This document shows, piece by piece, positions 1 through 9,774 of a stretch of 64,000 nt of DNA; the first letter of the stretch is position 1, and the number at the start of each line of letters is the position of its first letter. A program made the position numbers and the translations under genes. The stretch spans positions 124,001 to 188,000 of the forward strand of contig JAOALB010000071.1 of assembly GCA_025331125.1 (NCBI GenBank), given 5' to 3'. Below the pieces are notes generated by a model. It saw only the letters and a list, made by a program, of their open reading frames with translations, was not told the origin of the DNA and made no database searches. The DNA is from Mycogone perniciosa (taxonomy: Eukaryota; Ascomycota; Sordariomycetes; Hypocreales; Hypocreaceae).

Positions 1-661
1 TGAACCCATCGCTCGGAGAGACTCGAGGCTGAGTGAGAATATTGAATATTGCCTCAGCCAGCCCGCCACAGGCCTCATAATGCCTGACAGCTGAATAGCT
101 TACTGGATCTGTATTCAATATATTGACCCACAGTCAGCCAACCACAACCACCCCTGGGTGATAGGCCTTGTCACTACTCGATCCAAGGGTCCAAGTTCTG
201 CAGCCCAAGGACTTTGGTTTAAAACGACCACGAGTTGCGCTTGGTAGCTTACGATTGGCATACAAAGCACCCCGGCCAGCTCCCAGTCGAATACTTAACC
301 CACTTTGAAGCTTTTGACCCGCAACCAAATGCACATGCTCGTAGACATACTAACGGCCATTGGCTTTTGAAGCAGTATATCATCGCGACCGCAGTCACCA
401 ATGACCGGGGTTCATCTCCAATACTATCCATTCATACGGAGTAAAGTTTCTATATTTCCGAGAAGGAATTTATCCAGCAGTAGTCGTGTCGATTACTTGA
501 TGCTTATTGGTCCTCTCCTGCATTGCGTCATACACCATTGTGATGAACACTACCCCATCAGTTTGTAATCACTTGGATGAACAATGAACTGTGAACAACT
601 TGAATCTACCCAAATAATTTTCCATTTTTGATAGCAAAAGCGTCTGAAGCAGTGTCTCGTC
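1..661. other. Intergenic, no gene seen
   Basis: No coding region, RNA gene or repeat could be supported. Short open frames here lack conserved motifs. The last 100 bases are presumably the promoter and leader of the glyoxalase-like gene. Confidence 0.5.
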
Positions 662-1483
662 ATGTCTGGAACACCTCCCTACCCAATAGTGGACCACCTC
701 GTCATCCTCGTCTCTCATGCCACTCTTCTCGAGCTCCCCGAGCGGCTCAAAGACACCTTCGCCGTAAGCCCAGGTGGAACGCATGCTGATGGCCTAACGC
801 ACAATCATTTGATCTTATTCAAAGACGGTTTCTACATAGAACTCATCGCCTTCTTCGACAACGTGGATCCCGAAGCCCGCAAGAAGCACCGCTGGGGAAA
901 CTTGAAGGAAAACACAATCATTGACTGGGCATACACTCTACCCCGCGAGGATGACTTCCCGCTGATTCAGCAGAGAGTCCGCGACGCTGACACGGCATTG
1001 ACTTATCATGATCCCGTACCAGGAGGGCGAACAAGGACCGATGGCGTCGTTCTGAAGTGGTCTATCAGTACTGCGCAGAATGCAGACGGTACCCCGACTC
1101 GGCCAGGAATTCTTCCTTTCTGGTGTCTAGACAGAACGCAGCGGCATTTGCGAGTGCCGTACGAAGACAACAAAGGGCAGACAGAGCACCCCAGCGGAGT
1201 GCGTGGGATTTCGCACCTGCGCATCTCTGTACCAAAGGACGAACTATCGGCTCTCAGCCGCGTCTATGAGGGGATACACAATGGTCACGGGAAAAGCGAC
1301 AACGGGGACTCATGGCCCTTCAAGACGCCGAAATACTACGAAATCTCTGGGAAGCATGTTGTGTACCTAGCGGCTGAAGAAACTGAATCGCTGGCGATCA
1401 AGCTCACGCTTCAAGGAGGGGATGACACACCACGGTCGCTCGAGATCCTCCCTGGCCTGGTGTTTGGGGTTGAGGACTTTTAG
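662..1483 (+). CDS. Glyoxalase-like domain protein
   Basis: Single-exon gene of 273 residues. It begins PYPIVDHLVILV, the first strand of a Glyoxalase_3-type (VOC fold) domain, continues with THNHLILFKDGFYIELIAFF at about residues 46-65, and has a second half-domain with GVRGISHLRISVP near residue 180. Fungal proteins of this family are about 250-300 residues and mostly uncharacterised. The fold usually binds a metal and small substrates, but no substrate can be assigned. The first ATG is chosen because the homology starts a few residues after it. There is no signal peptide, so it is probably cytosolic. The family call is firm; the function is unknown. Confidence 0.8.
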   Translation: MSGTPPYPIVDHLVILVSHATLLELPERLKDTFAVSPGGTHADGLTHNHLILFKDGFYIELIAFFDNVDPEARKKHRWGNLKENTIIDWAYTLPREDDFPLIQQRVRDADTALTYHDPVPGGRTRTDGVVLKWSISTAQNADGTPTRPGILPFWCLDRTQRHLRVPYEDNKGQTEHPSGVRGISHLRISVPKDELSALSRVYEGIHNGHGKSDNGDSWPFKTPKYYEISGKHVVYLAAEETESLAIKLTLQGGDDTPRSLEILPGLVFGVEDF

Positions 1484-1889
1484 GTGTTTGGCTCCAGGTT
1501 GCATGATCGTCTGTCCGGCCAAGAGTCAGGGTCTTGAGAGAGTTCTCCACGTATGCTGGAATATTCTTGAATAAAAGACGTGCTCCATCATTTGGAAGGA
1601 AATATGAATAGTAGATTCTTTCAATGCTTGATTAGGTAGTGGAGGGAGGCAGGATATGATCCGTTGCAGAGGTATGGAACTGTATTAGGTAAGCCAGTAG
1701 CAGTGTTTACCTTGGAGCTCCATGTAAGCGCCTGCGACGAAGCTGTGCTCACCAGTTCATCACCAACACCACATTGAGCCATCTGGGTCATTTCTTCCAG
1801 CTTCAATCATTAATTCTCATTTGCCCTGATTTATCACCAATTTTATAATTTTTTAAACTCCAACCCGATCGAAGCCAATTGCGCCAAAG
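1484..1889. other. Intergenic, no gene seen
   Basis: Spacer between two plus-strand genes. It should hold the 3' end of the glyoxalase-like transcript and the promoter of the BTB gene. Nothing else is recognised. Confidence 0.5.
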
Positions 1890-2882
1890 ATGGCCTCAGA
1901 AGAAATCGAAAACATCCTCGAGGAGACGCCGACGACAGCAGACGTCGAGATGGAGGAGGGCGCGGATGGCGCAGACGGTGCTGAAACCGAGAAGCCGGCT
2001 GAGGGAAGCGAACTTGTGCCTACAGAAGAGAGCGAACCGGTGGAAGAGCACACAACATTCATCAGCCATCTGATGAGCCCGATCGTCACCCTGATAATTG
2101 GACAAGATGACCCGACAATCCTCACTGCGCATCAGGCGCTGCTGGTGCGAAGCCCGCACTTTGAAGACGCGTGCAGAGGGTTCGTCGATGACGGCAGCGT
2201 AAGTCCACCAACCTGCGCACGCGTATAGCTATGGAGGGGGCGTCAAACTAACCTCGACCTCCATATTCACAGCCTCGCCAAATCGAGCTCCCAGACGACG
2301 ACATCGACGCCGTAGGCTGCTTCCTCGAATTCCTCTACACAGGCGAATACTTCCCGCGCAAAATCCCCGGCCAGCGCGTCCTCGAAGCCCACTCCAGTCT
2401 CCCCGCCGTCGACGATTCCGGCACGCAACTCCTCAAGCATGCGCGCGTCTACACCCTCGCAGAGAAGTTCGGTGTTGACGCCCTCAAGACGCTCGCCAGC
2501 TCCAAGATCCACTGCATCAACTCCACGGTCAAGGGCGAGATCCAGTACGCCCGCTACGTGTACGCAAACACAAGCCTCGACGACACAACCATTCGCGCGC
2601 CGGTCGCGAGCTTTTGGGCTACGCGGTCGCACACGCTGCGCTGCGAGGCGGAGGACGAGTTCAAGGCCTTGTGCTTGGAGTTCCCGCAGTTCGGATACGA
2701 TGTTCTTAGTATGTTTTCTTTTTCTTTTTGGCAAATTACTTGGGTTGTTGCGACGAGATACTGACTTTTGCACAGCACGTGTTTTGGACGACAAGCTCAA
2801 GAGAGAGCGCAACGAGAAGATGCACCCGGCTACCGGCAGCGTCCGAAAACGTCCGCGACACAGCAGCGGCGGCGTTGCGTGA
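1890..2882 (+). CDS. BTB/POZ domain protein, three exons
   Basis: Predicted exons 1890-2198, 2273-2708 and 2776-2882 give 283 residues. The first intron starts GTAAGT and ends TTCACAG; the second starts GTATGT and ends GCACAG; both keep frame. The N-terminus is acidic and low-complexity (about residues 1-55). The BTB domain follows: PIVTLIIGQDDPTILTAHQA, then SPHFEDACRGF, then a strand-helix pair ending FLEFLYTGEYFP. A helical region with LLKHARVYTLAEKFGVDALK is the typical BACK-like end of fungal BTB proteins. The C-terminus is basic (KRPRHSS). Such proteins mediate dimerisation and sometimes act as Cullin-3 adaptors; no partner domain is visible, so the role is unknown. Confidence 0.85.
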
Positions 2883-3751
2883 TTACAACACCCGGTCAAG
2901 TTTTACATCGAGAGATTCTTCGCAATGGGCAGGATTTGCGTTGTATTATAAGCCACGATCTTGGTCGTCTAGAGGTGAAATACAGCATCCTTGGGGTTTG
3001 GTTTCAGCATATCAGGTTGAAAGGCATTACCTACGCCTCTTTGGCTATGCGTTTAGCCGACATAATGCAATTGAGAGTTCTGGCATGATTGTGATGATGA
3101 GGCGGGATTGGAGGGCGTATCTAATAATTGATTAGGGAGAGTACGAAGTAGCAAGCCCCAGAGATGGGCTATGGCCCCATTTCTAACGATAGAAGAGGGC
3201 GCTCAAATACTACATAGGGCATAATCTCGTTTAAACAACCATGTTATTAGCCTTAAAGCTCTACTCGTATGATCTTTGACTCATGCGCGTGTACTTTTCC
3301 ACTTGAGTTCAATCTCATACATACCGTGAAAGAATGTCTGATTTGACTCTTGCTTTGGTTATCCGCTCTTAGTTTTGAACAGAGGCGGCATTGTAATAAC
3401 AACAATGGTGAGATTCGGCGAATCAAACTCTCAAACACGAAGAGAATAAGCCTACCGTTCGTTGTCTGCCAGGTGCCGGCGCCGGTGCCGGTGATGGTGC
3501 CCCTTTGTCATGAACACCAAAAGGTCTGTTCTTTCTGCAGTTGTAGACATAGACAATGTTCATTGCCCCGACTAAGATGTCGATGTTTGAACCGTATCGA
3601 CCTGCGCATTGGCCAAACAAGGCTGGGCGCATACATATATGTCTGCGTATAATGGAATTGATGTTAGAATGGCGATGCAATAAAGTTATATGCAAACAGC
3701 GACATTCATATAAAACCCACATCGGTCAGTATCGCGAATCACACATCTTCA
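2883..3751. other. Intergenic, no gene seen
   Basis: Contains the 3' region of the BTB gene and the promoter of the RING gene. A TATA-like stretch (CATATAAAACC) lies at about 3708-3718, roughly 35 bases before the RING start codon. No coding region is supported. Confidence 0.45.
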
Positions 3752-4615
3752 ATGCCTCCCGTCCGATCAGCACGAGGTAACCGCACCACCGGTAGGGGCA
3801 CGAGAGCCCGTCCACCCGCTCAATCTCGGGATAGCAGTCCTGAGCCAGAGCCAGTTGCGCCAGCAAGGAATAGAAAGGGTAATAGAGGACGACGAGCAGC
3901 ACCATTGCCGCCGCCTTCTCCCCCTCCCCCTCCCCCTCCCCCTCCCCCGGTTGTTGAGTCATACTGGCCAACCATCCGCAAGCACATAGACAACGCTGCT
4001 AAGAATCAAACCCCTCTCGAGGCCGTCTGTCCAATCTGCCACGACGAGCTGCCCATTCAGGGCCTCAACCCCAGTGATGAGCTGCTCGAACTCGAGTCGG
4101 GCGTACTTATTGGCTGCGGTCACATCTTCTGCCGTAGCTGCCTCCAGCGATCCTTCCAAACCCAGGTTGATCTAGGCCATACAAGAACATGCCCCGTCTG
4201 CCGGCTACAGATGGAGTGCGACAAATGCGGTCTTCAGTCCCGCATGGTCGATATACCTAAACAAATCGACAACGCCAACCCCAACGGCTATGCGGCACTC
4301 CCGCTAACAGTGCCCGAAGGAGGGACAAAGTCGGATGTGTGTATCCGATGCGATGCGCGCGGCTGGTGGACGTTCCTTGTCGAACAGGGGCGGCATGGCA
4401 ATGAGCAGGATCACATAGAGGCAGGGTTTGGGCGGCTGGTGTATGACCTGATGGATGAGATGGAGGTACAGAGGGTGCCATGTGGGATTGCAGAGATGGA
4501 ACAGGCGCTCTATGGGCTGCTACAGAGGAAGTTTGTGGAGCTGCGGCGAAAGCGGGAGCGGTATATCGAGACGTATCTGCTGGGGGCACTGGCGGAGACA
4601 CCTAATGCCTGGTAG
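3752..4615 (+). CDS. RING finger protein
   Basis: Single exon, 287 residues. The N-terminal 65 residues are basic and proline-rich; a CCCCCT-type simple repeat encodes a run of about ten prolines near residue 60. The RING domain spans about residues 90-160: CPICHDELP, a long insert, then GCGHIFCRSC and CPVCRLQ, which supplies the C3HC4 zinc ligands. More cysteine pairs follow (CDKCGL and later CIRCDARGW), perhaps a second small zinc site. The C-terminus is helical and charged. RING domains usually act as E3 ubiquitin ligases by binding an E2; target and location are unknown. The domain call is firm. Confidence 0.85.
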   Translation: MPPVRSARGNRTTGRGTRARPPAQSRDSSPEPEPVAPARNRKGNRGRRAAPLPPPSPPPPPPPPPPVVESYWPTIRKHIDNAAKNQTPLEAVCPICHDELPIQGLNPSDELLELESGVLIGCGHIFCRSCLQRSFQTQVDLGHTRTCPVCRLQMECDKCGLQSRMVDIPKQIDNANPNGYAALPLTVPEGGTKSDVCIRCDARGWWTFLVEQGRHGNEQDHIEAGFGRLVYDLMDEMEVQRVPCGIAEMEQALYGLLQRKFVELRRKRERYIETYLLGALAETPNAW

Positions 4616-6100
4616 TAGCGGTAGTAGGAGTAGTGTAATAATAATGAGGTGACAACATCTGACACGCCTTATATCCGACCGAGTGGTCTAGTTTTCGGAG
4701 TAGTACTCCGTAATACGAAGAGCTTTGTATGCGGTCCGGAGATTCCGTTGTTCTTGTGCATTTTATTTTTGGGTGGGTGCGGACACGGACAGAGCGCTAA
4801 GGCAGAAGAGGAAACATTACGCTCTCCCGATGAATCTAGTAATGATACTCGTACTCGTACTCCGTACTCCGTACTGCGTAACACAATCAGGATTGCTGAG
4901 CAGGGATGACGTCGAACTTATTATTCAAGAACCTAATCCTACTACTATATATATGTCTTTTTTTTTTTTTGGAGAAAGTGTCCGCAGTTTGCCTTCAGAG
5001 TGAGGAGTGAGTTTGGCACAGTGCCCAACACAGTTAGTGAGCGGCACACCGGGAGTAACGGGAGTTTCCAGGTAGGTTTGCCGGTAAGAGTTTGTTTGCA
5101 GGATATGTCCGTTTGCGGAAGTGATATGTCTGGAGCATACTCTGGACTCCGTGCGTACTTCGTATGATAATAATCTGATAATGAACGGAGTACTTGGTAC
5201 CTCGTACGAGAAGCCCAAACGTGCAGTATCGAGCAGATGTGGAGGTACTATTATTGCTGACACAGTGCCAAGACACCAACACGCTTAGCACTGCCATAAT
5301 CCCATGCATCGCCGGCAAACTCGCGCCGAAAGCCCTCCAGGTGCTGGACGCCTCCTGCAATCGCCATGCTTCAGCGGCTTTTCAGATACCAGTACTCCGT
5401 ACAGGGCTCAAGGACCACTGGCGCTGGCACCTGGACGCTGTTTTGATTGGCCAGCGGGGGGTCTCTCGGCTGAATCGGCAGAAGGCAGGCGCGCCGCAGG
5501 CCCCCCCATCGGCTCCTGCCGCAGCAGAGTACCACCTTTAGCCACCACGAGCATGCCGTTTTTTCCGTGTCTGAACCAGATCTCGAAGACTAGCTGATTT
5601 TGCAAGGCGGGGAAGGAAGATGCACGTTGGGTCCTGCTGTCTGAGGCTGTCGAGGCCTGGTTGAATTTACTTTGCTCGTTCCCTGCTTCTCCTCTCCCTT
5701 CTTCTTCTTTTCTACTCCGTATACCGGTTCTTTTTTCATCAGCGCGCGCGCCAGACTGCCGACCAGACGATCGAGATCGAGACGAGATCGGACCAGACGA
5801 GACAAACGAGACGAGACGAGACAAGACTTGTGGAGCGGCGATGACGACGCGGCAATACGAGTACATAATTGCGCGGAGTCCGCAGTAATAGCGAGCGCCT
5901 TTGCCAGAGACAAGACAGAACCGGAGCTGCGGTCGGATCACAACATCGCCGTCTGTCTCTCCCTTCGGCCTCACCTTCACCTTCACCACCCGCAATAAAG
6001 GGGGAGACCTCAATCGCCACCCCCTCCACGAACCACAGCGACCCCAACATCACGAATCGAATTCGATCGAGTGCACTCCAAAAACCTGCCAATCGCCATC
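4616..6100. other. Intergenic with TACTCCGTA elements and purine/pyrimidine tracts
   Basis: No gene is supported. TACTCCGTA occurs at about 4704, twice overlapping at 4858-4872, and again at 5393 and 5713. A poly-T run lies near 4957-4970, a CT-rich tract at about 5690-5715, and a GACGAGA-type simple repeat at about 5770-5828. The last 300 bases should be the promoter of the downstream gene. Confidence 0.5.
4858..4872 (+). repeat. Overlapping TACTCCGTA elements
   Basis: Two copies of TACTCCGTA overlap by three bases; a third lies at 4704-4712. The same nonamer recurs in many gaps of this window and not inside the confident exons. Confidence 0.6.
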
Positions 6101-7300
6101 ATGGCCGCCGCGCCTGCGCCACCGCCCATCGTGGAGCAGCTCTGCGTGACCACCGCCATCATCGGCCTGCTGGCCGTCGGCGGCAAGACTATCGACTCCC
6201 TCCACGAGATGAACACCTCGCCCAACAAGGACACCATTGTCCTCAACAAAGTACTGCAGGAGGTCAAGCAATGCCGCTCTTCAGTCCACATTCTCTACAA
6301 AACCTTTTCGCTGCTCGAGGCCGGTCAGCTGCCATTCCCGGAACGCGCCAGAATGATCAGCGCCGACGACCTGGTTGCAACCCTTACCGACACCGTCCTC
6401 GCCCTTTCCGACCTGCAAGCCGCCATCGAGCCGATTGAACAGACCCAACGGCCGGCTGAGCGAGCCACCTTGTGTGCCGAACACTCACAGAAGCTGACAA
6501 GTCTGTGTACGAGGATACGTTGGCATAACTTGTCCATGACCATGATGATGACAATTCTAAAATGGTGAGCATCCTCAATTGCGAACATCATTCTTTTGTC
6601 TCTATTCCTGCTCACCCTCGGCAACAGCCCCGGCGAAGCAGATGCCCACAACAGTTGGGTGGGCCTAGTCCGGAGGATGACAAGGTTGTTGACATCCAAC
6701 AACGACTTGGCATTGCGTATGCGCCGATTACGAGATCTCTTCGGCATCCGAGCCATGGTTCGCCACGCAATTCCGACCCACGCCCCAGAAGCCCAGAGCG
6801 CTCCTAGATTGCCTGCCGGCCGGGCAGCTTCGCTATCCTCACTATCCTCATCATCGTCAGGACAGCAGCAGGCCGCAGCCCAGGTTGAGATCCCCCAACC
6901 CCGAGTTTGGTCCATTTTCTCCGGGTACTCGATATCCGATATCCCCGTCCTATCGATGATCCCCATCCCTGTTCTCACCCTCGAACTCCGCGAAGGCAAC
7001 GAGTTTTACACCTTCGACTTTGCAGAGCGCGTAAGCGACGACCTGGTTGAGCTTATGCAGTTGGCCCCTGGTCAGCAAGGAACGAGCAAGATGCTTCGTG
7101 CCATTCTAGCCAAGCCCACTAATAATACCACTCCTTCTATTGCCTCTGCCAAGAGCAACACCCCCAGTGTTGAGAGACCTCCCTCGGCTAGCACGACTAC
7201 TACGGCAAATGCTCTAGGCAATGCGAAGAACACCACCAAAACAGCAAAGGGGTTCAAAAATCCCTTGCGGCACCGCATTCGAAGAAAGAAGCTCAAATGA
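6101..7300 (+). CDS. HeLo/STAND N-terminal-like helical domain protein
   Basis: Two exons, 6101-6564 and 6628-7300, with a 63-nt intron (GTGAGC to GCAACAG), give 378 residues. The N-terminus, about residues 10-45, reads CVTTAIIGLLAVGGKTIDSL and is followed by amphipathic helices with LLEAGQLP and DLVATLTDTVLALSDLQAAI. This resembles the fungal N-terminal domain of STAND proteins, related to HeLo-like domains. No NACHT, ankyrin or WD repeats follow. Instead there is a serine-rich linker, a second conserved-looking block around LTLELREGNEFYTFDF, and a strongly basic tail (HRIRRKKLK). The ATG is in a good context; an open frame extends upstream without an ATG. Function unknown; the domain relationship is inferred. 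Confidence 0.7.
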
Positions 7301-9774
7301 CTGTCTTGGTGGAGCCGTCTCTTCCATGGCGGTCTAATTCGAAGGCGAAGTGAGACGTGATCATTGTAGGCTGTATACCCTGTGGGCGGGCATTGACTAG
7401 GCGTCTTCATCTTCATCTCCATCTCTATACTCCTCACATATTTCTTTTCATATTTCTTTACATCAAGCTGAGCAAGTGAAAGGCGCTTATGGGACAGACA
7501 TTGAGATAGCATTTTGGATTTTGCACCATTTCAAGTGGATTAGAAAAGCGTCGGATATATATGTACATATAATTTTACATGAGGCTTCAGGCAACTGGCA
7601 GAATGACAGCATGTTTTGAATTGATCTATTCTGTCTGTGCAGCATGTGAGGATAATAAGATCATTGCCATGATAACCCTGTATACCCAACACCTGCATCT
7701 CGAGGAATGACTATTACGGCTGGTCTTTCGAACTGTCTGGTTCAATTTGGCTCAGATCTCTGATATGATATCACATCTGCACAGATTCATTCCCCTGATT
7801 TCCCACTCTTCTCGTTCCACAATTGCTTGCCATTTAGCATCTAGCATCTAGCATCATCGACTTCTCCACCACTGCCAAGAACCATACCCGTTCGAATCCT
7901 GGATGCTTGGCGCATAGTGCTATCTTTCCAACTTTCCTTAGTTTGGGAGCCAAGCTGCGGATCACCTCGGGAGTTTTCTCTCGTATCGTTCGCAGCCAGG
8001 GAGCTTTTAGATCAACCAATGAGCTCCATCGCCTTGCCAAGCCCTATATACCCCCGGACACTTGGCTGAATGTCATCAGCTCGACGAGGTGCATCAACAA
8101 GCCGCTAGTACTTCGCCCTAGCGGACTCGGGCAACTGGGCATTGCATGGCGGCGCTTGATTTATGCGGCAATTGCGGGTTCTTGCGTTGCTGGACGTTTG
8201 TTTGTCCATGGGAACTAGAGGGTACATGGGAATGCCTTCGACATTGTTCGAACACTCGGAGGAGACGGTAGTGGACGGATTCCGCGAGTGAAAGCTCCCG
8301 ACGAGGATTAGAACCAGGAGGGAAAAAAATCTTGGCTATACTATTGTGGTGAGTAGGTGCCTTGGTGACTCGTGAGTAGAGTCCGATATGAGCGAAACAC
8401 AAGATGACGACATGCATCAAGAATGATTCACAGTCGCTCACTTACAGACTGGCAATTCAGGCACTTGTGTTCTCTTCTAGGCTATTTAAAATCACAGTTC
8501 TTCCATCTCAAAAATGTTTCCCAATCCGATCCTATAAGCACGGGGGTGGTACAAAGAGTGCCTGAATAATGGGACACGTCTCCCCGTAGTGACGAAATAA
8601 TGATAATACCGACAATGAGAACAACAGTATTGACTCTTGTAAGAATGCTTTACTGGCTTCTCAAGATTCTGATAAATCTTGCAGGACTGGAAACTGACGC
8701 CAAATGAGTCTATCGAAGGTTAGGGTGTCCACATAACATCACCCTTTCCCAAAAGACCATTGCAAATATAACCCCTAGTTGGTTGAGAATGGCGTAGGCG
8801 ATCTGTTTTAGGTCTGTTTAGTGTCAGAGGGCAGGATACAGAACTGAGAATGAATGCCAAATGGGATGTGAACTTGGGCAACAGAAGTCCCCACCCCTGC
8901 GAGCCGATGGAACGGAACAGTGTCCATGGAAATAGGTTTAATTCGTATTATTTTGAGAAGGGAAAAGGTCGGGGAGTCGCCACGGCCGAGGAAATCCAAA
9001 CCAGGGAAAAGAATGCGATGCGATTTCATTATCTCTGCACTTCCCTTGAAACAGACAAGGACGATTCTATTCCAAGGCGTACCGTCGTCTCGTTGTACAA
9101 TGTGCATTTACTCCATACTCCAACAACAGCTGCCCTCTGTATGTCTTATCTCTTCTTCTTTGCCCTCTGGGCGTCAAATCACGCAACCGAACAAGTTGCC
9201 TGACCTCACAGGAGTGTTCAGGAGACCAACCTGTCCCAGATCTGACGGCCGCTCCCGGCACATATGCAATTGTGAGCACACGCGCGACATATCTATTTGT
9301 GATTTATTCTTTAATCTTATACATATATGGCTCTTCTTTTCTCGATACCACCTTTTTCATCATCGATCATTTCCCAATAATTCTCTGTGTTAATTCGAGA
9401 TCAAAAGGATAAGGGCTTATTTATATACGCATAGAATAATAGAATTCGACACTCTTACTAATCTGAAGTTGGTAGGAAAAGCTACTGCTTAAATATTTAA
9501 AAACTTGCTAACTCTATAGCGACAACTTTAACATTGCTTTGCCTGGGCAGTCAACTTGCAAGTTTCGACATTTCCCAAAGGCAAATGCCGAGTCCGAGAT
9601 GAATGTCGAGTTACAGTGTGCACGACACTGTGGGGCACTGTATGCATCTACCCCGATCCGTGAACTTTCTTATGCCACGATTCACGCTCTTCTTCTCCTA
9701 GATATCTGTAATCCCGCAAAAGGTCGTCTCAATTTCAAGAAAACAGTTGTATCTTCGCTATCGAATTCATTAGA
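7301..9774. other. Long intergenic region, no gene seen
   Basis: About 2.5 kb without a supportable gene. Short open frames on both strands lack motifs and codon character. A B-box-like GTTCGAATCC near 7891 does not fold into a tRNA. The final part is the likely promoter of the ankyrin gene. Confidence 0.45.

Noticed and set aside
2267..2899. Open frame of 210 codons on the minus strand
   Set aside because: It is antisense to exons 2-3 of the BTB gene, which has a matching domain and correct introns; the minus frame has no motif.
7888..7905. tRNA-like B box GTTCGAATCC
   Set aside because: No matching T-stem, acceptor stem or A box was found around it.
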